A stretch of DNA of 60,447 bases from assembly GCA_946499505.1 (NCBI GenBank), contig CAMMSL010000016.1:1-60447 (forward strand). Reading direction: 5' to 3'. Under the pieces are notes generated by a model, which worked only from the letters and a program-made list of their open reading frames with translations, ran no database searches and was not told the origin of the DNA. Of this stretch, positions 44,215-53,007 are shown one piece after another (the first letter of the stretch is position 1; each line of letters starts with the position of its first letter). Origin of the DNA: an uncultured Lachnoclostridium sp. (GTDB taxonomy: Bacteria > Bacillota > Clostridia > Lachnospirales > Lachnospiraceae). A program made the position numbers and the translations under genes.

Positions 44215-45027
44215 ATGAGCGATAACACTACAACAGTCACAAAGCAGGAGACGCTTTCGGCTCTCAAAAATCCGGGAGAACTCTATGTTGTTATGTCAGC
44301 AGTGACAAAGCTTCCCTTTGTGAAATGTGATGATGAGACATACGATGATGAAATATTTCTGTATTACAGAGTAGAAGATGCAAAGGAAAAAGCACAGGAA
44401 CTTTTAAAAGAAAAATATCTGACTGTGGTTGCAAAACTGGAAGATAAACAGCTTCTCCCGTTCTACACAAGTTTATATACTATGGGAGTGAACTGTCTCG
44501 CCGTAAATTACGGTACAGATACGCAGATCAGCATCCAGCTCTCTGATCTGGTTGTGAGAAAGAATCCGGATCAGCTTCCGGATGGAAAGAAGATCCTTGA
44601 GAATCCGGCTCTGCAGCTGACAGCGATCTATTTCATGCAGGAGATGCGCCGGCAGGAGAAACCTCAGCCGACGGGAGAGCTGAAAGAGCTTCAGGAGGAG
44701 CTGCTTGCCCATTACAGTAAAGGCTCCTTTATTGTTGCCATGCAGGAAGACAGGCAGATTCCTGTTCTGAAACTGAAAAACGGGGATATCTATCAGCCTA
44801 TCTTCACAGACCTGCTGGAGTTTCAGAAATTTTCCAAAGGAAAGAAAATGCGTATGGCAGTCATTCCTGCGGCAAAGATCCCGGATGTTCTGGTCGGTGA
44901 CGCAAAAGGCGTAGTGATCAATCCTTTGAGTGTTAATGTCCAGCTTCAGGTGGCAAAGAGAAAGAGGCCGGAAGCTGCTGCAGCTAAACCGGAAGCCGAA
45001 CCGGTTAAACCGGAAGCTGATGCTTAG
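44215..45027 (+). CDS. SseB-family-like protein
   Basis: A 270-residue soluble protein with two alpha/beta repeats, the second (about 170-235, FIVAMQEDRQIPVLKLKNGDIYQPIFTDLLEFQKF) being the SseB N-terminal-type domain. The tail is an Ala/Pro/Lys/Glu-rich low-complexity segment. Function is unclear; SseB of E. coli is reported to enhance serine sensitivity. It overlaps the convergent FGGY kinase by 4 bases. AAAGGAAAG precedes the ATG. Confidence 0.75.
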   Translation: MSDNTTTVTKQETLSALKNPGELYVVMSAVTKLPFVKCDDETYDDEIFLYYRVEDAKEKAQELLKEKYLTVVAKLEDKQLLPFYTSLYTMGVNCLAVNYGTDTQISIQLSDLVVRKNPDQLPDGKKILENPALQLTAIYFMQEMRRQEKPQPTGELKELQEELLAHYSKGSFIVAMQEDRQIPVLKLKNGDIYQPIFTDLLEFQKFSKGKKMRMAVIPAAKIPDVLVGDAKGVVINPLSVNVQLQVAKRKRPEAAAAKPEAEPVKPEADA

Positions 45028-46343
45028 GAAAGATGCCCTGAACTATATAATGTACAAAGAGAGGCCCCGTATGCGGCCTCTTCTTCATTTTGTACGAGTG
45101 TAAGAGGCATACGAAAACGTTCTTCAAGTATTTTCTGAAAGGCAGGATTCTTTCTTACGGCATTTCCGGAAGCGGTAAGTTTTATTTTGCCCGTGCCGGT
45201 GCCTGTCTCGATCAGGCGGTAAAGTTCATATAGTTCTTCGGCCATCCCGTTTAAGACGCCTCGTATCATGGCTACAGGATGGAAATTGTTGATCCGGATA
45301 CCGGTGATGCAGCCTGTATCCTCCGGATTGCTTCGGGTTCCTGCAAATGTTGTCCGTACCCGCCATGCATCATCCTCTTTGTCATGCGTTTCCAGCAGTT
45401 TTTTCATAATATCATACTGCGGCGCATCGGGTGCCCCGGCAGCAACGGCATATTCCCGGAAGAATTCTTCCAATGAGGCATAGGCAGAGCCGCCGCAGAC
45501 CGCTGCACCTGCAAGCAGGTACGATGAATCAGTCAGCGGACGGGTTTCAATTCCCGGGATTTCTATATATTGTCTGGACATTACGGAGACCTGGGAGCCG
45601 GTTCCTGCGTTGACAAGAACGGTATTCGCTCTGTCGGTAACAGAGCCGAGAAAACTGGCCTGATTGTCACCGATGGAGACGCAGAACGGAATGCCTTTGT
45701 AATTACCGAGAATTGAAAAGTTTTTCGTTACTTCCGGGAGAAACGCCGGATCTGCTCCGGCATCTGCTATCTTTTCCCGCATAAATTTCAGCTTTTCAAC
45801 GTCGAACATCCCCATGCCTGCAGCCTGACTGATATGGACCAGAGGCGTTTTCCGTCCAGTGAGGATCATACCCAGATAATCTCCAATCGTGCAGAAAGAA
45901 GATGCATCTGCCGGAACTATTCCTTCTCTGACATTGTATAAATGGGTGACCAGTCCATAGCCCGGTGCGGCCTTTATGTTTGTGCCTTCCGATAAAATCC
46001 GGCAGATGCTTCTGCCGTTGAACGCCGGCAGAGCACCGCGCCCGTCCTGCCATGTATAGAGCGGGCTGACAGCATGACCGCAGGAGTTGATATAGACGAT
46101 GCCGTGCATCTGGCTTGTGATCCCGATGGCGGCGATATCGCTGTATGTATCAAGGATCTCATTGAGCACGGGACGGATCCGGCTTAAGATCACTTCTGTA
46201 TCCTGAATCCTTTCCCAGGGATTTCCTGTCTGTATAAAACTGTCGTTGGCAATAGTATAATTCCGTATAACTGACAGCGTGTCTCTGTCCGTCACTGCAA
46301 AGCTGAGTGAAGTAGTTCCGATATCGATTCCGATGATTTTCAT
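45024..46343 (-). CDS. FGGY-family sugar kinase (sedoheptulokinase-like)
   Basis: A 439-residue carbohydrate kinase: N-terminal phosphate-binding IGIDIGTTSLSFAV, the GITSQMHG and LYTWQDGRG blocks, IGDNQASFLG and NAGTGSQVSVMS in the middle. It most resembles sedoheptulokinases, but the substrate is not set by sequence alone. The gene is alone on the minus strand. Confidence 0.85.
   Translation of the reverse strand: MKIIGIDIGTTSLSFAVTDRDTLSVIRNYTIANDSFIQTGNPWERIQDTEVILSRIRPVLNEILDTYSDIAAIGITSQMHGIVYINSCGHAVSPLYTWQDGRGALPAFNGRSICRILSEGTNIKAAPGYGLVTHLYNVREGIVPADASSFCTIGDYLGMILTGRKTPLVHISQAAGMGMFDVEKLKFMREKIADAGADPAFLPEVTKNFSILGNYKGIPFCVSIGDNQASFLGSVTDRANTVLVNAGTGSQVSVMSRQYIEIPGIETRPLTDSSYLLAGAAVCGGSAYASLEEFFREYAVAAGAPDAPQYDIMKKLLETHDKEDDAWRVRTTFAGTRSNPEDTGCITGIRINNFHPVAMIRGVLNGMAEELYELYRLIETGTGTGKIKLTASGNAVRKNPAFQKILEERFRMPLTLVQNEEEAAYGASLCTLYSSGHLS
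45052..45094 (+). terminator. Terminator of the sseB-like gene inside the FGGY kinase gene
   Basis: AGAGGCC (45060-45066) pairs with GGCCTCT (45075-45081), followed by TCTTCATTTT. The outer GTACAAA / TTTTGTAC arms extend the stem. It lies in the last codons of the opposite-strand kinase. Confidence 0.6.
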
Positions 46344-46485
46344 TTTATAAACCTCTTTTTATCTGATGTTACTTGTTATATCTATTTTAGAACGAACAGC
46401 CGGCTGTGAAAATAGAAATTTATAACTGTGTCTCAATTATCAGAAATTGGATGGGCTGAACAGCCAGAATTCATACCGGTTCAGA

Positions 46486-46514
46486 TTGTAATTCTCTTTT
46501 GGGATTGCTATAAT
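46486..46514 (+). promoter_or_regulatory. Promoter of the GNAT-like gene
   Basis: TTGTAA (46486-46491), 17 bases, TATAAT (46509-46514). Confidence 0.75.
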
Positions 46515-46556
46515 GTAAACAGCGACGCAGATCTTCATAAGGACAGGAGGAGAGAC

Positions 46557-46979
46557 ATGTCAATAGCAGTATACATAAGAAAAGAATATTTCCGTGCTGT
46601 CACGATCAAAGATAAGAGCGCACATATATTGGAGTTTCAATACCGCCCTCAGACAGTCGATGTGTTTGAAGAGGGATATCAGGTATTTCACATGGAATAT
46701 ATTCTTGAGAGCAAAACAAAAGCGGAAATCATGGAATACTATCTTACAGACTTTGCTCTGCGGGGCAAAGGATATGGAACTGTGTGCATGAATGAGATTG
46801 CGGATCAGCTGGGTAAAAAAGGTGTTACGCTGATCACTGCGCCCACAGGTTATGAACTGGCGCCGCTTGGCTATACCGGCCCGGACCAGTATCATGAACT
46901 GATGGCAGGTTTTTATGAGAAAACCGGATTTTCCATCAGCGGAGACGGAGATATTGCGATGAAGATCTTGGAAGAATAA
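46557..46979 (+). CDS. GNAT-like acetyltransferase
   Basis: A 140-residue protein with an acetyl-CoA-binding-type RGKGYGTVCMNEI (motif A) and the late MAGFYEKTGF helix, typical of GNAT enzymes. Residues 1-60 are less typical. The target is unknown. AGGAGGAGA precedes the ATG. Confidence 0.75.
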   Translation: MSIAVYIRKEYFRAVTIKDKSAHILEFQYRPQTVDVFEEGYQVFHMEYILESKTKAEIMEYYLTDFALRGKGYGTVCMNEIADQLGKKGVTLITAPTGYELAPLGYTGPDQYHELMAGFYEKTGFSISGDGDIAMKILEE

Positions 46980-46995
46980 TGATTTCACGGAAACA

Positions 46996-47024
46996 TTGTA
47001 GAAAAAAGAGAATCTTGTTATACT
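46996..47024 (+). promoter_or_regulatory. Promoter of the Bce-type two-component system
   Basis: TTGTAG (46996-47001), 17 bases, TATACT (47019-47024) with extended TG. Confidence 0.75.
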
Positions 47025-47083
47025 GATCGGTGTATGGCGGAGTTTTTCCGCTGTGCACCGATCTGTCTGTTAAAGGAGGGCTT

Positions 47084-47773
47084 ATGTATAAGATACTTAT
47101 CGTGGAAGACGACCTGCCCATGGCGCAGGCGATACAGAAAGAGATGAAGATGTGGGGCAACGAGGCGGAATATGTGCAGGATTTCCAGAACGTGCTGACA
47201 ACATTTACGTCATATGATCCGCATCTGGTGCTCATGGATATTACACTGCCGTTCTACAACGGCTATCACTGGTGCAGCGAGATCCGGAAGATTTCCAATG
47301 TGCCGATCATATTTATCTCCTCGGCGGCGGATAATATGAACATCATCATGGCGGTCAATATGGGCGGCGACGACTTTGTGGCAAAGCCCTTTGACTTGAG
47401 CGTGCTGACTGCGAAAGTACAGGCGGTGCTCAGAAGGACCTATGATCTGGCGGGAAAGATTCCTGTACTGGAACACAGAGGAGCGATACTGAACCTGTAT
47501 GATACGACGCTCACATTTGACGGGAAGAAGATCGATCTGACGAAAAATGAATTCCGTATCCTTCAGACTCTGATGGAAAACAAGGGCAGACTGGTGAGCA
47601 GGGATACGCTCATGACGAAGCTGTGGGAGACGGATAATTATATTGAAGAGAATACATTGACGGTCAATATTGCGCGATTGAGAAAGAAACTTGAGAAAGC
47701 AGGGCTTACGGATTTTATTACGACCAAAGTGGGCGAGGGATACATCATCACAAAGGACGCAGAGGGGAGATGA
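47084..47773 (+). CDS. BceR-like response regulator (OmpR family)
   Basis: A 229-residue regulator: receiver domain (VEDD, phosphorylated Asp in LVLMDITLP near 53, FISS, KPFD) and winged-helix DNA-binding domain (LTKNEFRILQTLMENKGRLVSRDTLMTKLW). Followed after 4 bases by a sensor kinase and, beyond a repeat, by a BceAB-type transporter. AAAGGAGGG precedes the ATG. Confidence 0.93.
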   Translation: MYKILIVEDDLPMAQAIQKEMKMWGNEAEYVQDFQNVLTTFTSYDPHLVLMDITLPFYNGYHWCSEIRKISNVPIIFISSAADNMNIIMAVNMGGDDFVAKPFDLSVLTAKVQAVLRRTYDLAGKIPVLEHRGAILNLYDTTLTFDGKKIDLTKNEFRILQTLMENKGRLVSRDTLMTKLWETDNYIEENTLTVNIARLRKKLEKAGLTDFITTKVGEGYIITKDAEGR

Positions 47774-47777
47774 GAAA

Positions 47778-48770
47778 ATGAAACAGTTTTTCAGATATCT
47801 CTATGACTGCCGCTATGTGTGGCTTTGGGCGGTGATAAGCGGAGCGGTATTTGCAGGCATATTTGCCCTGTACGGGATCCGGATGGAAGCGGTGTGGTAT
47901 CCGCTTCTTTTATCTGCCTTGTTCGGAGTGCTTTTTTTAGTTCTGGGATTTTTGAAATACAGACGGAAACATACCGAGCTGGAGCGGCTGCATCCCGGAG
48001 AGACGCCGTGCGCTGAGTATCTTCCCCGGGCAGACAGCCTGACGGAGAGAGATTATCAGGCTCTTGTGCTCCGGGAAGAGGAGGCAAACCGGGCGAGGAA
48101 AGAAGCATGGGACAGCGCCCGGAACGATATGAATGATTACTATGCCGTGTGGGTGCATCAGATCAAGGCGCCGATCGCTGTTATGCGCGTCATGCTCCAG
48201 CAGGAGGATACACAGGAGAACAGAGAACTGTCGGCAGAGTTGTTCCGCATTGAACAGTACGCTGAGATGGCTCTTTACTATATCCGGCTTGGCGAAGGGG
48301 CTTCTGATCTGGTCATTCAGGAGTATGAGCTTGACGATATCGTCCGGAAGGCGGTGCGGAAATATGCAGGACAGTTTATCCGCAGGAAGATACGGCTTGT
48401 ATATAATGGAACGGATGAACGGGTGGTGACGGACGAGAAATGGCTCTCTTTCATTATCGAACAGCTTCTGTCCAATGCGGTTAAGTATACTCCGGAGGGA
48501 GGAACCGTCACCATATCGGCGGATGACAGGAAGCAGCTTTCTGTTACGGATACAGGAATCGGCATTTCACCGGAAGATCTTCCGAGAATCTTTGAAAAGG
48601 GATATACCGGATACAATGGGCGGCTGGATAAGAAGTCTACCGGGATCGGACTGTACCTGTGCAGGACTGCGGCGGATAAGCTGGGGCACAGGCTGCGGGC
48701 GCAGTCGCAGCCGGGAAAGGGAAGCAGGTTTGTTGTTGATCTGGAGACATATCCCTTACAGGCGGAGTAG
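47778..48770 (+). CDS. BceS-like intramembrane-sensing histidine kinase
   Basis: A 330-residue kinase with two membrane segments (about 13-35 and 41-60) separated by a tiny loop, the intramembrane-sensing type that takes its signal from the partner transporter. The H box is YAVWVHQIKAPIAVM (about 117-131); N box QLLSNAVKYTPEGG; G boxes DTGIGISPEDLPRIFEKG and KSTGIGLYL. It should phosphorylate the BceR-like regulator. Confidence 0.93.
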   Translation: MKQFFRYLYDCRYVWLWAVISGAVFAGIFALYGIRMEAVWYPLLLSALFGVLFLVLGFLKYRRKHTELERLHPGETPCAEYLPRADSLTERDYQALVLREEEANRARKEAWDSARNDMNDYYAVWVHQIKAPIAVMRVMLQQEDTQENRELSAELFRIEQYAEMALYYIRLGEGASDLVIQEYELDDIVRKAVRKYAGQFIRRKIRLVYNGTDERVVTDEKWLSFIIEQLLSNAVKYTPEGGTVTISADDRKQLSVTDTGIGISPEDLPRIFEKGYTGYNGRLDKKSTGIGLYLCRTAADKLGHRLRAQSQPGKGSRFVVDLETYPLQAE

Positions 48771-48797
48771 GCGGCACTTCTTTCACGGAGTCCGTCC

Positions 48798-48966
48798 GTT
48801 CACCCGCGCCGCCTGTGGATTCGTAAAACCGTACCTGCGGTACTAGCTGCCGCATATGCGGCTGTTTTGCTCATCATACGGCGCTCCCTGCACACAGGAA
48901 CAGGCACAGCTTCTTGTGCGAGCACAAAGCTGTGCCTGTTCCTGTGTGCGTGAGCTGGTGGGTGAC
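48798..48966 (+). repeat. Structured intergenic repeat (copy C)
   Basis: About 170 bases between the kinase and ABC genes, packed with palindromes: GTACC..GGTAC (48831-48843), GCCGCATATGCGGC (48849-48862), and a ~60-nt near-perfect palindrome (48890-48949) whose outer 23 bp match exactly. TTTGCTCAT (48866-48874), the following GGCGCTC and the CTTGTGCGAGCACAA tip are shared in order with copy D at 52745. GTTCACCC / GGGTGAC may be outer arms, but the right one overlaps an operator. No protein is likely here. Confidence 0.7.
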
Positions 48967-48977
48967 AATATTGTCAC
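48962..48977. promoter_or_regulatory. Probable BceR-type operator
   Basis: GTGACAATATTGTCAC is a perfect 16-bp palindrome. Its core TGACA-N4-TGTCA fits the TNACA-N4-TGTAA form described for BceR-type regulators. It lies about 55 bases upstream of the -10 of the transporter genes, with further TGTCACA copies nearby. Confidence 0.65.
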
Positions 48978-49028
48978 ATGGAACGGCTGGAATGTCACAG
49001 GATTCGATGTCGGCATTCCGGCCGGTTT

Positions 49029-49037
49029 TGCTATACT
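49029..49037 (+). promoter_or_regulatory. Extended -10 promoter of the Bce-type transporter
   Basis: TGCTATACT; the -35 is weak, as expected for an activator-dependent promoter. Confidence 0.55.
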
Positions 49038-49068
49038 GAGTCCAGAAAACATGAAGGAGGTCAGTTTT

Positions 49069-49833
49069 ATGACTGTTTTGGAAGTTAAAAACTTGAAGAA
49101 AATATACCGCACCCGGTTTGGCGGGACTCAGGTGCAGGCTCTCTCCTGTGTGAATTTTTCTGTGGAGGAAGGAGAGTATGTGGCGATCATGGGTGAGAGC
49201 GGAAGTGGTAAGACAACGCTTTTAAACATGCTGGCGGCTCTGGATAAGCCGACGGAAGGAGAGGTCTATCTGGACGGTAAACCGCTTTCCGCCATCAAGG
49301 ATAAGAATCTCTCGGAGTTCAGGCGGGATAACCTTGGATTTGTATTTCAGGAGTTCAACCTTCTCGATACATTTAATGTAAAGGATAATATCCTCCTGCC
49401 GCTTGTGCTCAAAGGGGAGACATATAAAGAGATGACAAAAAAGCTTATGCCTATCGCCAAAGAGCTGGGGATTGCATCCTTGCTGGAGAAGTACCCTTAT
49501 GAGATTTCCGGAGGGCAGAAACAGAGAGTGGCGGCTGCAAGGGCACTGATCACCGATCCGCGGATCATTCTTGCCGATGAGCCGACAGGAGCCCTTGATT
49601 CCCGGTCAACGGACGAACTTCTGGCACTTTTTGCAAAGATCAACCAGAAAGGCCAGACGATCCTTATGGTGACCCACTCGGTCAAGGCTGCCAGCAAAGC
49701 GGGACGGGTTCTCTTTATCCGTGACGGAGAAGTGTACCATCAGGTCTACAGGGGAAATATGTCGGATGAACAGCTCTATCAGAAGATATCTGACACGCTT
49801 ACAATACTGGCGACAGGTGGTGACAGACGATGA
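49069..49833 (+). CDS. BceA-like ABC transporter ATPase
   Basis: A 254-residue ATPase of the MacB/LolD/BceA type: Walker A GESGSGKTTLLNML (about 41-54), QEFNLLDTFNV, signature ISGGQKQRVAAARAL, Walker B ILADEPTGALDS, and VTHS. The ATG at 49069 follows GAAGGAGG; the open upstream frame runs through repeat copy C and is not coding. It overlaps the permease start by 4 bases. Confidence 0.95.
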   Translation: MTVLEVKNLKKIYRTRFGGTQVQALSCVNFSVEEGEYVAIMGESGSGKTTLLNMLAALDKPTEGEVYLDGKPLSAIKDKNLSEFRRDNLGFVFQEFNLLDTFNVKDNILLPLVLKGETYKEMTKKLMPIAKELGIASLLEKYPYEISGGQKQRVAAARALITDPRIILADEPTGALDSRSTDELLALFAKINQKGQTILMVTHSVKAASKAGRVLFIRDGEVYHQVYRGNMSDEQLYQKISDTLTILATGGDRR

Positions 49834-51875
49834 AGGGCGGATTCTATATCAGACTGGCAAAAGACGGGATCATGAAGAACAGAAAGCTTTACTTCCCGTA
49901 TATCCTCACCTGTATCTGCATGATCATGATGTTCTATATCATTTACTATCTCGGGTTTTCCGCTGACTTTACATCGGTGCGGGGAGGAGATATGCTCCAG
50001 TCATTTCTTATGCTGGGTGTGTTTGTTATTGCAATTTTTTCGCTGATCTTTCTTTATTATACGAATTCGTTTTTGATCCGCAGACGGAAGAAAGAGTTCG
50101 GCCTTTACAATATTCTCGGGATGGGGAAGAGAAATCTTGTCAAGATCCTTGTGTGGGAGAATATATTGACAGCAGCGCTTTCCATCGTGTCCGGCCTCCT
50201 TTTGGGGATTGTTTTTTCCAAGCTGGCAGAACTTGCCGCGCTCCGTATTCTGGGCGGAAAGACGGGATTTGCGATCAGGGTAGAGCCGAAGCCGGTCATA
50301 GTAACGGCAGTTCTTTTCCTGGGGATTTTTCTTCTTATCATGCTGCGGATGATATTTTATATCTTCCGGCTTCGTCCGGTAGAGATGTTAAAGAGTGAAA
50401 ACGTAGGTGAAAAACCGCCGAAAGCTAACTGGATTCTGGCGCTTATAGGAGTGGCGCTGCTGGCCGGGGCGTATTATCTGGCGGTGGCAGTTATCGATCC
50501 CCTGTCAGCAATGCTCATGTTCTTTATCGCAGTGGTCATGGTGATCATCGCCACATATCTGCTCTTTATATCCGGATCTGTAGCGCTTTGCAAACTGCTC
50601 CAGAAGAATAAGAAATATTACTATAAAACAAAACATTTTGTCTCCCTTTCATCTATGATCTATCGTATGAAAAGGAACGGAGCAGGTCTTGCGTCAATTT
50701 GTATTCTCTCTACTATGGTGCTTGTTACGCTGTCGTCTACGGTGTGTCTGTATGCACAGACTGAGGACGGGATCCAGAAGAGATATCCGCATGATATTAC
50801 GATGGAGCTTACTTCGGATGATTACAGCGAGACAGAGCCATATAAAGAGATTGTTTCTGAAGTGCTTTCCGAATACGGGGAGGAAGCGGAAAATGTGGAA
50901 GATTTCCATATGTACAGCATAGCGGGATTTCAGTATGGCGATGAGTTCAGGCTGAGCATGGCGGATTATTCTGAGACGGGCGCTGGTGATATAGAATCCA
51001 TCAGGAGTATCTATATGATAGATCTTGAAGCTTATAACCGTCTTACAGGAGAAAATCGGGAAATGGCGGACGATGAATTCCTTCTCTATCCGTTTAAGGC
51101 GGACTACGATTATAATACGATATCGATCACAGGCTGCGGCACATGGAATGTAGAACTGCTGGAGCAGCAGCCTTTCCCTGTGGGAGCGGCACAGGCCAAT
51201 GCCGAGGGTTCATATTTTATTGTGGCGAAAGATTTGTCAGTGATACAGCGGATCGAGGAGTACAGAAACTCGCTTGCGCAAGAGGATGACAGTCTGTTAG
51301 CCACCTATATCGAAGAAAGTTACGGCTTTGACCTGGCCTGTGATGATGAGAAACAGACGGAGATCTATAATACGATCCTGGAGCGGATCGGAGCTCTGAC
51401 CAGTCAGGAGAATGGTGTGGAATATCCGCATTATTTTATCGACTCTAAGGCAGGCGGAAGGATAGATTATATCGCGATCAACGGCGGGCTTTTCTTCCTG
51501 GGCGTACTTCTTGGCGCGGTATTCCTTTTTGGTACGGTGCTGATCATGTATTATAAGCAGATATCGGAGGGGTATGAGGATCAGGATCGTTTCGATATCC
51601 TGATGAAAGTGGGAATGACCCGGAAAGAAGTAAAGCAGAGCATCAACTCGCAGGTGCTGACAGTATTCTTCCTGCCGCTGATCACCGCCGGAGTCCATCT
51701 TGCTTTCGCATATCCTCTGATCTCGAAGATCCTGCTCCTTATGTCGGCGACGGAGGAGAGCCTTTTGATCCTTGTAACGGTATGCTGCTATCTGGTGTTT
51801 GGCCTGTTCTACGTGCTTGTATACGTTATCACATCGAAAGGATACTATACAATTGTCAGCGGAAAAGAAAAATAA
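49830..51875 (+). CDS. BceB-like ABC transporter permease
   Basis: A 681-residue permease with about ten membrane segments and a large external domain (~310-550) between segments 7 and 8, the layout of BceB-type peptide-antibiotic sensor/transporters. FtsX-like regions frame it. With the kinase and regulator it should form a resistance module against cell-wall-active peptides such as bacitracin or lantibiotics; the actual inducer cannot be read from sequence. Confidence 0.92.
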   Translation: MKGGFYIRLAKDGIMKNRKLYFPYILTCICMIMMFYIIYYLGFSADFTSVRGGDMLQSFLMLGVFVIAIFSLIFLYYTNSFLIRRRKKEFGLYNILGMGKRNLVKILVWENILTAALSIVSGLLLGIVFSKLAELAALRILGGKTGFAIRVEPKPVIVTAVLFLGIFLLIMLRMIFYIFRLRPVEMLKSENVGEKPPKANWILALIGVALLAGAYYLAVAVIDPLSAMLMFFIAVVMVIIATYLLFISGSVALCKLLQKNKKYYYKTKHFVSLSSMIYRMKRNGAGLASICILSTMVLVTLSSTVCLYAQTEDGIQKRYPHDITMELTSDDYSETEPYKEIVSEVLSEYGEEAENVEDFHMYSIAGFQYGDEFRLSMADYSETGAGDIESIRSIYMIDLEAYNRLTGENREMADDEFLLYPFKADYDYNTISITGCGTWNVELLEQQPFPVGAAQANAEGSYFIVAKDLSVIQRIEEYRNSLAQEDDSLLATYIEESYGFDLACDDEKQTEIYNTILERIGALTSQENGVEYPHYFIDSKAGGRIDYIAINGGLFFLGVLLGAVFLFGTVLIMYYKQISEGYEDQDRFDILMKVGMTRKEVKQSINSQVLTVFFLPLITAGVHLAFAYPLISKILLLMSATEESLLILVTVCCYLVFGLFYVLVYVITSKGYYTIVSGKEK

Positions 51876-51927
51876 TAGAAATTTTACAAAAATAAACCAA
51901 AAATGCTGTTCAATTTGTGCATAATGA

Positions 51928-51936
51928 TGATATAAT
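51928..51936 (+). promoter_or_regulatory. Extended -10 promoter of the first cytidylate-kinase-like gene
   Basis: TGATATAAT; a TTCAAT about 16 bases upstream could act as a weak -35. Confidence 0.55.
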
Positions 51937-52036
51937 CTAACTGTGAATAAAAGACTGGGATTTGTGCGGCAGCTGCGAATTCCCGGTACGATAAATACAG
52001 CGCCCATGCAGCGCTTCGCAGGGAGGAGTGACACAT

Positions 52037-52669
52037 ATGATGCAGCATACGATCATCACGATAGGCAGACAGTTTGGAAGCGGCGGACACGAGATTGGAA
52101 ACAGGCTGGCGGAGAGACTTGATATTCCGCTTTATGACCACAATCTGATCCGCATGGCAGCACAGGAGCTGCGTATCAGTAATGAAGACGCAACAAAGGT
52201 GGACGAGACGATACTGGGAAGATTCCTTTCAGCTTATGCATCAAGCAGTCTGGAATATCGCGTATTTATGAACAGTGATGAAGCCGGAAAGACGCTGACA
52301 GACAGGGTATACGAGAGGCAGTCGGCTATCATCCGTAAACTTGCGGAGGAAGGACCGGGAATCTTCGTGGGGAGATGCGCAGACTATGTTCTCGGAGATT
52401 ATACAAACTGTATCAATACATTTATCTATGCATATAAAGAAGACCGGATCCGCCGGATCATGAAGCTTTATAAGCTGGATGAAAAACAGGCGGCCGATAA
52501 GATCAGAAAGACAGACCGAGACAGGAAAAACTATTATGAGGCGCGCACAAAAAGAGAATGGGGCGGCATAGACGCCAACAGTATGATGTTCAATGCGAGT
52601 CTGCTTGGAATAGACGGAGTGGTGGATGCTCTGGAGGCAATCTACCGGAAGTGGGAGACGCGCGAGTGA
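52037..52669 (+). CDS. Cytidylate-kinase-like protein 1
   Basis: A 210-residue P-loop protein of the cytidylate kinase-like family: ITIGRQFGSGGHEIGNRLAERLDIPLYD at the start, GPGIFVGRCADYVL in the middle, and an Arg-rich lid (EDRIRRIMKLY...KIRKTDRDRKNYYE). It is not canonical CMP kinase, and the substrate is unknown. A paralogue lies at 56492. The ATG at 52037 follows GGGAGGAG. Confidence 0.82.
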   Translation: MMQHTIITIGRQFGSGGHEIGNRLAERLDIPLYDHNLIRMAAQELRISNEDATKVDETILGRFLSAYASSSLEYRVFMNSDEAGKTLTDRVYERQSAIIRKLAEEGPGIFVGRCADYVLGDYTNCINTFIYAYKEDRIRRIMKLYKLDEKQAADKIRKTDRDRKNYYEARTKREWGGIDANSMMFNASLLGIDGVVDALEAIYRKWETRE

Positions 52670-52683
52670 CAGATGAGAAGTAG

Positions 52684-52735
52684 AAAAGGAGAGACGAGAA
52701 ACTGTACGTGTAAGGTTTTCCTGCCTCTCCTTTTT
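52684..52735 (+). terminator. Terminator after cytidylate-kinase-like gene 1
   Basis: AAAAGGAGAG (52684-52693) pairs with CTCTCCTTTT (52725-52734), with a long loop and a T-run. Confidence 0.65.
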
Positions 52736-52744
52736 CTGCGTCCA

Positions 52745-52900
52745 CAGTTCAGCCCGCGCCATTCGCGAAGCCGCACTATCGTGCTTACCGCGGCTACGCC
52801 GCATCTTTGCTCATAAACGGGCGCTCAGCTCATCTGATTGCCAGACGCCAGATTCTTATGCAAGCATAAATCTGTTTCCTGACAACAGATGGCTGAACTG
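52745..52900 (+). repeat. Structured intergenic repeat (copy D)
   Basis: A 156-base element bounded by a perfect 10-bp inverted repeat (CAGTTCAGCC 52745-52754 / GGCTGAACTG 52891-52900). Inside: AGCCGC..GCGGCT with an inner GCAC/GTGC stem, then TTTGCTCAT (52806-52814), GGGCGCTC, and a hairpin with the CTTATGCAAGCATAA tip. Order and spacing follow copy C at 48798, while the hairpin stems differ in complementary positions. It fills the gap before the liv promoter. Confidence 0.65.
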
Positions 52901-52933
52901 TTGGCTTAAAACCGAGTGTGCTCGATTTTTTTG

Positions 52934-52963
52934 TTGATTAGTGTCGTACACCTGTGTTATAAT
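52934..52963 (+). promoter_or_regulatory. Promoter of the liv operon
   Basis: TTGATT (52934-52939), 18 bases, TATAAT (52958-52963) with extended TG. Confidence 0.7.
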
Positions 52964-53007
52964 CATGTGGCATATTATAGTAAAGTATGGAATGGAAGGG
53001 AATGGAT

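Noticed and set aside
48856-49068. In-frame N-terminal extension of the BceA-like ATPase
   Set aside because: It runs through a palindromic repeat, the operator and the promoter; the family start and a good ribosome binding site are at 49069.
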